In this document: positions 1 to 6,210 of the stretch, one piece after another
How positions within the stretch are numbered: position 1 is the stretch's first letter
Layout: every line of letters starts with the position of its first letter
Assembly: GCA_030765735.1 (NCBI GenBank)
Contig: JAVCBZ010000038.1
Location: 1 to 6,703, forward strand
From: Candidatus Susulua stagnicola
GTDB lineage: Bacteria > Omnitrophota > Gorgyraeia > Duberdicusellales > 4484-171
Direction: 5' to 3'
Length of the DNA stretch: 6,703 nt
Program-made: the position numbers and the translations under genes
Notes under the pieces: model-generated
Databases searched by the model: none
Told to the model about the DNA's origin: nothing
Seen by the model: only the letters and a program-made list of their open reading frames with translations

Positions 1-635
1 CTTTTTTTCTGTCTTTAAGTATAATTGCGGTAGCGATATTCACTTTTTTTAAATATCGTCGTAATTTTAAACCGGTTTCCTTTGGAATAATCTGGTTTTT
101 TGTGACTTATGCGCCCTATTCAAATGTTATTCCAGTCTGTAATATTATCTCTGAGAGATATCTTTACTTACCTTCAGTTGGGTTTTCAATTGTTTTAGCA
201 GCCTTGTTTTTGAAGGGCTGGGAAGTAATTAAGAGGAATAAGCGTTTTAGACTTTCTCTTAGAGCTATTGCTATTATCGCTATCACTTTATTTCTAGGTT
301 CATATTCAGCTTTAACTATTAAGCGTAATTATGGATATTCGAATATTATTACTTATTGGGAGGGTAATATAAATAATTTTGAAGATGGCTATAGAGTTTA
401 TAATAATTTAGCAGGTACTTATTACAAAATGGGTAATCTTGATAATGCTATAGCTTATTCTTGGATAAATTTGACTATTAATCCTAATCAATCCCATGTG
501 TGGTATAATCTTGGTAGGGTTTATCAAGAAAAGGGGAATATTGACCAAGCAAAGGTCTGTTTTCAAGAAGTGCTTAAAATAGATAAAGATTATTTTCCAG
601 CCTATCAAGCTTTAGAACAATTAAAGATAAAATGA
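1..635 (+). CDS. TMTC-like TPR membrane glycosyltransferase, 3' part only
   Basis: The reading frame is open from the window edge (first full codon at 3), so the 5' end is missing and the GTG at 102 is an internal Val codon, not a start. About 210 residues are visible. There are hydrophobic segments near residues 1-16, 25-45, 55-72 and 85-103 with basic loops between them, then a soluble tail with two full TPR units (about 130-163 and 164-197) and a half unit at the end. The segment ERYLYLPSVGF (about 51-61) lies after a loop and before a membrane helix and matches the conserved 'ER-LY-PS' signature of TMTC/DUF1736-type GT-C glycosyltransferases, which transfer a sugar from a polyprenyl-phosphate donor onto exported proteins while the TPRs bind substrate. 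The gene ends in an ATGA overlap with the next, pilin-like gene, so they are probably co-translated. The fold family is fairly secure; donor and acceptor are unknown. The catalytic N-terminal loop lies outside the window. Confidence 0.75.
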   Translation, partial: FFLSLSIIAVAIFTFFKYRRNFKPVSFGIIWFFVTYAPYSNVIPVCNIISERYLYLPSVGFSIVLAALFLKGWEVIKRNKRFRLSLRAIAIIAITLFLGSYSALTIKRNYGYSNIITYWEGNINNFEDGYRVYNNLAGTYYKMGNLDNAIAYSWINLTINPNQSHVWYNLGRVYQEKGNIDQAKVCFQEVLKIDKDYFPAYQALEQLKIK

Positions 636-1402
636 AGAAGAATGGATTTGTATTAATTGGGATAATCATCCTAATTGTTTTGCTAGCTATAATTACTCTA
701 GGAATTACTACTTATATTAGTGAGGCATTATTACTTAATGTTTCTAATATAAATCAAGAAAAAACTATTTATTTAGCTCAAGCTGGGATTATGCGAGCTA
801 TAGTAGATTATGTTGATGGAGGCAGTTGGGATTCTGCTCAGAATGTTAATGTGGCTGGAGAGTTTTACTATCATCTTGGTCAGAGTTCTAATTTTTTATT
901 AGTAGATGCTTCAAACCCAGAAACTAGTGGTGGCGATAAGCATTTAAGAAAGATACCGATTCAAAATATTAATGCATCAGACGATATCATCATAACTGAT
1001 ATGATTGTTAGCTGGACCTTTGGTGGAAATATTAAAAAAGTTAAATTAGATAATACAGAGGTTTGGAGCGGAAACATTGTTTCCCCGGCTAGCATTGATA
1101 TCACTGATTTTACCCTTACTCCAGGGGCAGTATATTCAGGCAATAATGACCAAAAATGGGAATTTCAGAGTGCTATTTCTGGTGATGTGACAGTTACCTT
1201 TATCTTTGGTGATGGTTCTCAAAGAAAGGCTATTTTATTAGATGATGATTTTGGTAGCGATAATGAGTTTTCAATTACTGCTACTGGTGAAGTTAGAAAT
1301 GGTGTGAATGTTGAAGCTAGAAGGACCATTAGTGCTACTTATGACGTTGGGACTAGCGGGATTACTTCTTGGGAAGAATCGCAGAGTCATATAATACCAT
1401 GA
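632..1402 (+). CDS. PilX/GspK-like minor pilin lacking Glu5
   Basis: This 256-aa protein starts at the ATG inside the ATGA overlap with the upstream gene. It has a very short basic leader (MKKNG), a prepilin-type cleavage site G5|F6 and a hydrophobic N-terminal helix (about 6-30), followed by an amphipathic helix ending near 60, as in class III/type IV minor pilins. Position +5 of the mature protein is Gly rather than Glu. Absence of Glu5 is a hallmark of PilX/GspK-type subunits, thought to sit at the filament tip. Residues about 118-197 form a Thr/Val/Ile-rich beta domain containing KKVKLDNTEVWSG and a following GDGS turn, recognisably related to the C-terminal domain of the next gene product. 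The last 60 residues resemble the variable tail of PilX-like proteins. The product is probably a minor subunit of a type IV pilus or pseudopilus. The exact subfamily is uncertain. Confidence 0.72.
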   Translation: MKKNGFVLIGIIILIVLLAIITLGITTYISEALLLNVSNINQEKTIYLAQAGIMRAIVDYVDGGSWDSAQNVNVAGEFYYHLGQSSNFLLVDASNPETSGGDKHLRKIPIQNINASDDIIITDMIVSWTFGGNIKKVKLDNTEVWSGNIVSPASIDITDFTLTPGAVYSGNNDQKWEFQSAISGDVTVTFIFGDGSQRKAILLDDDFGSDNEFSITATGEVRNGVNVEARRTISATYDVGTSGITSWEESQSHIIP

Positions 1403-2175
1403 GAAATTATTCTATAAAGCGAAGTTTTACCCTCATTGAGATAATTATAACTTTTGTACTTGTTGGTATAATCATGGTGCCCTTGGGCCTCATGTCAATG
1501 GAATATATGAGGAGTATAGTATTTAATCGAGATTCTCATCTTGTTGAAGGATTAGCTAGATTAGAAATGGCTAAAATTAATAATTTAAGTTTTAGCGATA
1601 TTACTTTGGCAGATGGTTATGATATCACTACTAGTAGTTATGAGGGTTATGATTATGATTTGCGACGTACGGTTGATAATGTTGCTGGTTGGAGTAGTGA
1701 TTTAAAACAAGTCCAAGTTAGATTGTTTCCTTCTGGAGAAAGTGGTGTCCATCTAATTAATTTAATAACCTATATTGCTGATGTATCTTTTGGTGTTGGA
1801 AGTGGAGGTGGGGGTGTTGGTGGTGGTAGTCAGGCTGATTCTTTTGCTTTAACTGCTGGTAAGATTAAAAAGAAGAAACTTGAAAAAATAACTATAGAGA
1901 ATACGGGCGAATCTGAAATTATTTGGACTATTGTTACGGTTACATTCACTGGTGATTCAGGAATAACAATGAATAAAATAAAACGAGATAAAACTACGTT
2001 ATGGACTGGCACAGCAAATTCAGGTGATACTATTACCCTTGATAGCTCTCTTACGATGGATGCTGGGAAATCGTACAATAAACTTCAATTTGAGTTTACT
2101 AAGAATTTATCTACAATTACAATTAATTATTTTGAGTTTGAGGATTTAACACAAAGTGGGTCATATTCATGGTAA
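1399..2175 (+). CDS. PilV-like minor pilin with Gly-linker and C-terminal beta domain
   Basis: The preferred start is ATG 1399, which forms an ATGA overlap with the previous stop and places the prepilin motif at the usual distance. A TTG at 1369 would add ten residues lying within the upstream gene. The protein is 258 aa. It begins MRNYSIKRS|FTLIE: a basic leader, the N-methylation core with Glu5, and a hydrophobic helix (10-33). The residue before the cut is Ser (S9) instead of Gly. After a short alpha/beta region (to about 130) comes a glycine-rich linker, residues 132-144 (nt 1792-1830), then a basic stretch (KIKKKK, 155-160) and a beta-rich domain (about 160-250) with NKIKRDKTTLWTG, matching a module in the upstream protein. 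It is probably a minor pilin or pseudopilin of the PilV/GspI group. The leader motif is certain; the subfamily is inferred from size and gene order. Confidence 0.75.
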   Translation: MRNYSIKRSFTLIEIIITFVLVGIIMVPLGLMSMEYMRSIVFNRDSHLVEGLARLEMAKINNLSFSDITLADGYDITTSSYEGYDYDLRRTVDNVAGWSSDLKQVQVRLFPSGESGVHLINLITYIADVSFGVGSGGGGVGGGSQADSFALTAGKIKKKKLEKITIENTGESEIIWTIVTVTFTGDSGITMNKIKRDKTTLWTGTANSGDTITLDSSLTMDAGKSYNKLQFEFTKNLSTITINYFEFEDLTQSGSYSW

Positions 2176-2783
2176 ACCGCTGCAAAAAAAGAAAAGCTGT
2201 TACTCTAGTGGAGTTAGTAATCTTAACGTTATTAGTTGGGGTTGTTGGGGCTACTTTTGCTGGAGGTGTAATATTTTTTGTTCAGTTGTTTGTCTATAGC
2301 CCTCATCAATTAGATGTTCAAAAAATATCTCAAGGAATTACCTTTGAAATAGTTGAAGGTAACCAAGATGCTCGAGGCATAAGATATACGCGTAGTATCA
2401 TTGATGCCACAGCTATTCAATTTTCTTATACCTATGGTTACCCTACCTCAGATGATCAATTATCAATAAGATTTCGTTGGGATGAGACAACTAAACATAT
2501 ATATAAAAGCACTAGTACTGATGGAGGTTCTATTTGGTCGGCAGAGACAGTTATTCCGTACCATATGCCTGCATCAATTACTATTGACGGAAAAAATGCT
2601 TTGTCAGTTATTTTTACTTATAAAAAAGATAATGATGTTGATTGGACTTCAGGCATAGACGCTCTTACTAATATTCGTAGGGTAATAATTAGCTTTAATA
2701 TCAAAACTGGAACTGGTGAATTTGTTAATTTTCAAGGTGCTACTGAAATTACTTCAAGCGTTGAAATTAAAAAGTTTCAATAA
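2169..2783 (+). CDS. PilW/GspJ-like minor pilin
   Basis: This 204-aa protein starts at ATG 2169, overlapping the previous gene by 7 bp, with a modest purine-rich ribosome site (AAAGTGGG, 2153-2160) eight bases upstream. The N-terminus is strongly basic (CKKRK), followed by A10|VTLVE and a hydrophobic helix to about 42. Glu5 is present, but the residue before the cut is Ala instead of Gly. The remainder (about 70-204) follows the GspJ/PilW layout: beta strands with 'IRYTRS', 'LSIRFRWD', then 'NIRRVIISFNIKTG' and a final SSVEIKKF strand, corresponding to the family's closing 'tsV-lRN' strand. It would be the third member of a tip or priming complex. It is the last gene before a 54-bp gap with a new promoter, so it probably ends the pilin operon, although no terminator is visible there. 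The pilin call is secure; assignment to J/W is likely. Confidence 0.74.
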   Translation: MVNRCKKRKAVTLVELVILTLLVGVVGATFAGGVIFFVQLFVYSPHQLDVQKISQGITFEIVEGNQDARGIRYTRSIIDATAIQFSYTYGYPTSDDQLSIRFRWDETTKHIYKSTSTDGGSIWSAETVIPYHMPASITIDGKNALSVIFTYKKDNDVDWTSGIDALTNIRRVIISFNIKTGTGEFVNFQGATEITSSVEIKKFQ

Positions 2784-2822
2784 AATCAATTGTTAAAAAA
2801 TCCTGTAAGAATTTTACCCATA

Positions 2823-2831
2823 TGATATAAT
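2823..2831 (+). promoter_or_regulatory. Extended -10 promoter for pilM-pilN operon
   Basis: TGATATAAT is a perfect -10 hexamer (2826-2831) with the TGn extension. The -35 region at standard spacing (about 2803-2808, CTGTAA) is poor, which is normal for extended -10 promoters. Transcription would begin about seven bases after the hexamer, near 2838, which is the A of the ATG of the next gene. No Shine-Dalgarno sequence lies in the gap, so the transcript would be leaderless or nearly so. The position is seen in the sequence; activity is inferred. Confidence 0.55.
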
Positions 2832-2837
2832 ATCGTG

Positions 2838-4448
2838 ATGAATATCAGTAAAACATTTAGTATTTTTAAGAAAGTTGATTCTGCTATTGTTGTAAGCCTT
2901 GATTTTGACATAACTCTTCTTAACGTTAAATTTAAATCTGATTTACCAAAAGTAAAGGCTTTAAAAGTCGTTAAATTTGAATCGGCTAGTAAAGATCAAG
3001 ATGTTTTAGATGCTTTAACGACTTTTGTTAAGGAGAACAATATCCAGCACAACAATGTTATCCTTGTTACTTCTTTTAATTTGTTGACAATTAAACGATT
3101 ACAATTGCCAGCAGTACCTTCTAAAGAATTGTTAGAAGCTATTAAATGGCAGATTAAGGATGATATTCCTTTTGATTTATCGAAAGCAGTTCTAGATTTT
3201 TCAATTATAAAAAAGATAACCAAGAGTGATGGTGCAAAAACTCTAGATATTATTTGTGCTATAAAACAGGAGGATGAAATAAAGCAACAGGCTCATTTTC
3301 TCAAAAAGAGTGGTTTTAGGTGCTTATCAGCTATCCCCTTGCCTTTTGGATATCTAAATCTTGTTGCTAGGCATCCTAATGGTGGAGGAGAAGAAGCCAA
3401 AGGGTTTTTATATTTATCTGAAAATAATTGTTTTTTTGCTATTTATAAAAATAGAAAATTAGAATTTTATCGTGAACTTCCGGTATCGATTGGTCGTTTA
3501 AGAAAGTCGTTAAAAGATATGTTAATATCTGATAGAGGAAAGCTTGAGCTTTCAGATGATGAAGCTAATGAAGTTTTATTTGAAGTTGGTTTGCCTACAG
3601 AAGACTTGGTTTATAAAGAAAAAATAAGTTCAGTTCAAATCAGATCAATGCTTAGCCCAATTCTTGAACGTTTAGGCCAAGAAATTAAACGTTCTCTGGC
3701 ATATTATCAATCACAGTTTGATGAAAATAAGGTTAAAGATATTTTTATTGGCGGTGAAGCTTCTGTAATTCCTAATATAGATAAATTCTTAAGTAATGAG
3801 TTTTTTTTAAATGTTTATAATCTATCTTTAAGTGACAAGATTGATGTTCAAAATGGCGTAGATCTTAAGATGTTGAAACAAAGGTATGGTTATTTAGGGT
3901 TGGCCACTAACTTTTCTGAAAATATTAATCTTCTGCCTTATGAGTTTCGTACTGAGAAAATTGAGGAAGTTGAAAAGATTTCTTTACGCTGGGTAGGACT
4001 TATTATTTTTTTAATATTAATTTTGTTATATACTTTTACTAAAGTCAGGATTACTGGTTACCAGGAGAGACTAGACAATGCCTTGTTGCATTTAAATGTA
4101 ATATCTGAGGTTAGACAGACTAAAACAAGAATTGATGAGTTAAGTAATTTTATTACTGAATCAAAGAGTTCAACATTATCGGTAAGTAAAGTACTTAAGG
4201 CTTTAAGCTTTATATCTGATGAAAAATTATTTATTACTAACCTTTCTTTAGATTCTAATTCTAAGACAGGTATTATAATCGGTTACGTTAAGGTAAAAGA
4301 GAATGATCCACAAACTATATTAACTCAGTTTATTCGTAGGGCTGAGAATTTAAAATATTTTGCTAATTTAAGCATATCTTCAGTTACCAAAAAAATAGAA
4401 GCAGGTTATGATATTGCTGAGTTTAATATAACCTTTATGATGAATTAA
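2838..4448 (+). CDS. pilM: PilM-PilN fusion, inner-membrane pilus assembly protein (GspL-like)
   Basis: The protein is 536 aa from ATG 2838; an in-frame GTG at 2835 would add one residue. Residues 1 to about 345 are a PilM-like actin-fold domain. It shows the family segment 'ELLEAIKWQIKDDIPFDL' (about 97-114) and the C-terminal adenosine-loop motif IFIGGEAS (302-309). The phosphate loops are degenerate: SLDFD (20-24) where PilM has 'GIDIG', and YLSENN (192-197) where a 'DiG' is expected. Residues 362-371 are NINLLPYEFR, the PilN N-terminal motif that docks on PilM. A membrane helix follows (about 385-401), then a coiled-coil stretch (405-440) and a ferredoxin-like periplasmic domain (445-536). 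PilM and PilN, normally separate, are thus one chain, laid out like GspL of type II secretion. The protein would form the cytoplasm-to-periplasm link of the alignment complex with the PilO- and PilP-like products just downstream. Confidence 0.88.
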   Translation: MNISKTFSIFKKVDSAIVVSLDFDITLLNVKFKSDLPKVKALKVVKFESASKDQDVLDALTTFVKENNIQHNNVILVTSFNLLTIKRLQLPAVPSKELLEAIKWQIKDDIPFDLSKAVLDFSIIKKITKSDGAKTLDIICAIKQEDEIKQQAHFLKKSGFRCLSAIPLPFGYLNLVARHPNGGGEEAKGFLYLSENNCFFAIYKNRKLEFYRELPVSIGRLRKSLKDMLISDRGKLELSDDEANEVLFEVGLPTEDLVYKEKISSVQIRSMLSPILERLGQEIKRSLAYYQSQFDENKVKDIFIGGEASVIPNIDKFLSNEFFLNVYNLSLSDKIDVQNGVDLKMLKQRYGYLGLATNFSENINLLPYEFRTEKIEEVEKISLRWVGLIIFLILILLYTFTKVRITGYQERLDNALLHLNVISEVRQTKTRIDELSNFITESKSSTLSVSKVLKALSFISDEKLFITNLSLDSNSKTGIIIGYVKVKENDPQTILTQFIRRAENLKYFANLSISSVTKKIEAGYDIAEFNITFMMN

Positions 4449-4461
4449 GAAAGGTAAAAAT

Positions 4462-5019
4462 ATGTTAGAGTTGACTAAAGCACAAAAAAAAATAATTATA
4501 ATTAGTTTAGGAGGGGTTTTTTTATTTGTTGTTATTTGGTTTTTTATTTACGCTCCTCAAAATAAAATGGTTAATTCTATTGAAAATAAATTAGCTTCTA
4601 CGGAAGCTAATATTGCTGAGATAATTAGTATAACTGAAGGTAGAGATTTAGGTGAAACTGTAAGAGATCTTAGATCAAAACTTAATAGTTTAAATAATCA
4701 ACTACCAAAACGAGATGAAGTAATAGTTGCAGCTTTGACAGAAGTAGCTAGAGATTTGGATATAAAGATTAATAATATATCTTTTTCAAATAGAGATTCG
4801 ATAGATAGACAAGTTTCTGGTTTTAAAATCGAAAAAATACCGATTACAATGCGATTAATCTGTGAATACAGAAACTTAGGTCAGTTTTTGAATCTTTTAA
4901 GAGCTGATTTTCCAATTTTGATTAAAGTTGAGAGGCTTAATATTAGTGCTGAAGAAGGAAAGCCTAATTTATTGAATTCGGTTTTAGAAGTTATAGCTTA
5001 TTCATCTAAAGAAAAATAA
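4462..5019 (+). CDS. pilO: PilO/GspM-like pilus assembly protein
   Basis: This 185-aa bitopic membrane protein has a good ribosome site (GAAAGG, 4449-4454) seven bases before the ATG. The order is: short basic cytoplasmic tail (1-10), membrane helix (10-30), coiled coil (about 33-85) with regular Leu/Ile spacing, then a ferredoxin-like domain (about 86-183). The stretch 'ITMRLICEYRNLGQFLNLL' (128-146) followed by 'KVERLNIS' and a closing 'LEVIAY' strand matches the PilO pattern in which a 'GsYh-l-FL' strand-helix is followed by two strands. PilO heterodimerises with PilN and anchors PilP in the inner membrane and periplasm. The gene lies 13 bp after the PilM-PilN fusion and 2 bp before the PilP-like gene, which supports the assignment. 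Size is close to typical PilO (about 200 aa). GspM is the main alternative name for the same fold. Confidence 0.82.
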   Translation: MLELTKAQKKIIIISLGGVFLFVVIWFFIYAPQNKMVNSIENKLASTEANIAEIISITEGRDLGETVRDLRSKLNSLNNQLPKRDEVIVAALTEVARDLDIKINNISFSNRDSIDRQVSGFKIEKIPITMRLICEYRNLGQFLNLLRADFPILIKVERLNISAEEGKPNLLNSVLEVIAYSSKEK

Positions 5020-5021
5020 TC

Positions 5022-5495
5022 ATGGAAATGATAATAAAAAAGTTTATCTCTAAAATGCCTAAAGACAGTATTGGTCGTATAAAATTAATTATAACTATTA
5101 TTTTAAGTTTAATTTTTATTTTTTCTTGGGCCAAAACTTTTAAAGTAATGCAAAAAAGATTTTGGGGAGGTAAAAAGAAAGAGGCTATTCCAAATGTGCA
5201 AGCGCCTAGGCAAACCTCTAAGATTGCAAAGACTTTGTTTAAAACAATTGATGAAAATGATGATTTAGAGTGGATTCGTTGTCCTTTCTACGGTAAGCGT
5301 TATATTGATGGAGCTAGTGGGATTGTAACTCTTTCTGGTATACTTTGGAATGATGAAACTCCTAAAGCGGTAATAAATAGTGAAATTGTTGGGTTAAGAG
5401 ATAAGGTTAATAAATATACTGTTATTAATATTCTTAGAAGTAGTGTTATTTTAAATGATGGTACTAAGGATGTTGAGATTTTTTTAGAAGAGTAA
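5022..5495 (+). CDS. PilP/GspC-like protein with HR domain
   Basis: This 157-aa protein has a basic N-terminus, one membrane helix (about 20-38), a basic, Pro-containing linker (40-75), and a C-terminal beta domain (about 98-157). The end of the protein fits the homology region of GspC/PilP: 'VTLSGILWND' then 'KAVINSEIVGLRDKVNKY' then 'VINILRSSVILNDG' and a closing 'VEIFL' strand. This domain normally binds the N0 domain of the secretin, or of PilQ, in the periplasm. The segment DLEWIRCPFYGKRY (81-94) resembles the 'rDPF' patch before the PilP domain. The anchor is an uncleaved helix, as in GspC, with no lipobox as in classical PilP. It begins 2 bp after the pilO stop with no clear ribosome site, so it is probably coupled. 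A second in-frame ATG at 5028 would shorten it by two residues. Confidence 0.75.
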   Translation: MEMIIKKFISKMPKDSIGRIKLIITIILSLIFIFSWAKTFKVMQKRFWGGKKKEAIPNVQAPRQTSKIAKTLFKTIDENDDLEWIRCPFYGKRYIDGASGIVTLSGILWNDETPKAVINSEIVGLRDKVNKYTVINILRSSVILNDGTKDVEIFLEE

Positions 5496-5507
5496 AAGAG
5501 GATAAAA

Positions 5508-5726
5508 GTGGCAAAGATGAGTTTAAAGGGGATAGCTGTAAATAAGATCAGGATTTTTAAGATTAGTAATCGCAAAGGTTATGCTGCTATATGCTTGAAT
5601 AATCTTACCGAAGGCAAAACTCTTTATCAGGTTTACGAGAGGATGCTAAAGGCTCTTAAAAGGAAGGGGATAGGGGCTAAGAGCAAGCCTACTGATCTTA
5701 AAAAATTAGTGGTTTCAAGTATATAG
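5508..5726 (+). CDS. Small basic protein of unknown function in pilus operon
   Basis: I do not recognise this 72-aa protein. The start is GTG 5508, supported by a strong ribosome site (AAGAGGA, 5496-5502) six bases upstream; ATG 5517 is a less well-placed alternative. The sequence suggests a beta hairpin (KIRIFKIS, then GYAAICLNN) followed by an amphipathic helix (TLYQVYERMLKALKRKG, about 38-54) and a Lys-rich tail. No signal peptide or membrane helix is visible, so it is probably cytoplasmic. It lies 12 bp after the PilP/GspC-like gene, where many pil operons carry the secretin. The good ribosome site and coding-like composition argue that it is real. Its function is unknown; binding to nucleic acid or to the cytoplasmic side of the assembly complex are guesses based on charge and position. 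Confidence 0.62.
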   Translation: MAKMSLKGIAVNKIRIFKISNRKGYAAICLNNLTEGKTLYQVYERMLKALKRKGIGAKSKPTDLKKLVVSSI

Positions 5727-5751
5727 TCTGTGTTGATACTAAATCTAAATA

Positions 5752-5757
5752 TATAAT
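5752..5757 (+). promoter_or_regulatory. Possible -10 box upstream of fxsA
   Basis: TATAAT occurs in the 40-bp gap before fxsA. A TTGATA at 5733-5738 is only 13 bases upstream, too short for a standard sigma-70 promoter, and there is no TGn extension. The predicted start (about 5764) would fall in the ribosome site AGAGGAGA (5758-5765). In a genome this AT-rich the hexamer arises by chance, so this is weak. Confidence 0.2.
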
Positions 5758-5766
5758 AGAGGAGAT

Positions 5767-6171
5767 ATGCTAGGATATTTAATTTTACTGTTTATTGGAG
5801 TTCCTCTTATAGAATTGACTATTCTGATGAAGGTTAGTCAGTTATTAGGGATAGGCTATACTTTAGGACTTGTAATTTTTACTGGTGTCCTAGGGGCTTA
5901 TTTAGCTAGATGGCAAGGGTTCGTTACTTTGCGTAAAATTCAAGAAGATGTGAATAATGGCCGAATGCCTACTGATAAGTTATTTGATGGTGCGCTGGTA
6001 CTGTGTAGTGGATTATTGCTTCTAACTCCAGGCCTTATAACTGACTTAATTGGCTTTATAGGACTAATTCCTTTTAGTCGAAATCTGGTCAAACTCTGGC
6101 TCAAACGAAAGGTAAAAGACATGCTCAGCCAGGGTAAAATTATCACAATCAAACCATTTAAATTCTTGTAG
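5767..6171 (+). CDS. fxsA: FxsA-family inner membrane protein
   Basis: This 134-aa protein has a strong ribosome site (AGAGGAGA, 5758-5765) directly before the ATG. Family features in order are: first membrane helix with PLIEL (13-17), second helix (about 29-45) leading into GAYLARWQG (43-51), the 'KIQEDVNNGRMPTDKLFDG' loop (57-75), a third hydrophobic segment containing LLLLTPGLITDLIG (83-96), and LIPFSR (100-105) before a basic cytoplasmic tail. This is the FxsA (YtzA) pattern. E. coli FxsA (about 158 aa) was named because overproduction relieves exclusion of phage T7 by the F plasmid; its everyday role is not settled. The tail here is shorter than in E. coli. The gene follows the pilus genes on the same strand but has no obvious functional tie to them. 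Confidence 0.9.
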   Translation: MLGYLILLFIGVPLIELTILMKVSQLLGIGYTLGLVIFTGVLGAYLARWQGFVTLRKIQEDVNNGRMPTDKLFDGALVLCSGLLLLTPGLITDLIGFIGLIPFSRNLVKLWLKRKVKDMLSQGKIITIKPFKFL

Positions 6172-6210
6172 AAATGTTTTATTTAATCTGCAAAAGAGAA
6201 CTTATCTAAC

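Noticed and set aside
501..509. TGGTATAAT, a perfect extended -10
   Set aside because: It encodes Trp-Tyr-Asn of a TPR, lies far from any start, and chance matches are expected at this AT content.
102..635. GTG at 102 as the start of a 177-aa protein
   Set aside because: The frame is open to the window edge and the upstream codons encode another membrane helix, so the gene is truncated by the window.
1390..1395. TATAAT just before the second pilin start
   Set aside because: It lies inside the coding end of the first pilin, with no -35 or TGn; overlapping genes suggest translation from one mRNA.
1369..1401. TTG 1369 as the start of the second pilin
   Set aside because: It lies well inside the upstream gene; ATG 1399 gives an ATGA overlap and a normal short prepilin leader.
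2805..2817. GTAA-GAATT-TTAC inverted repeat as a terminator of the pilin operon
   Set aside because: The stem is only 4 bp, it is AT-rich and no T-tract follows, so it cannot be a credible terminator.
5300..5575. Minus-strand 91-aa hydrophobic frame
   Set aside because: It is a shadow spanning two well-supported + strand genes, with no ribosome site; the hydrophobicity reflects T-rich antisense codons. Other minus-strand frames (408-608, 961-1143, 1830-2078, 2996-3223, 5940-6152) are rejected on the same grounds.
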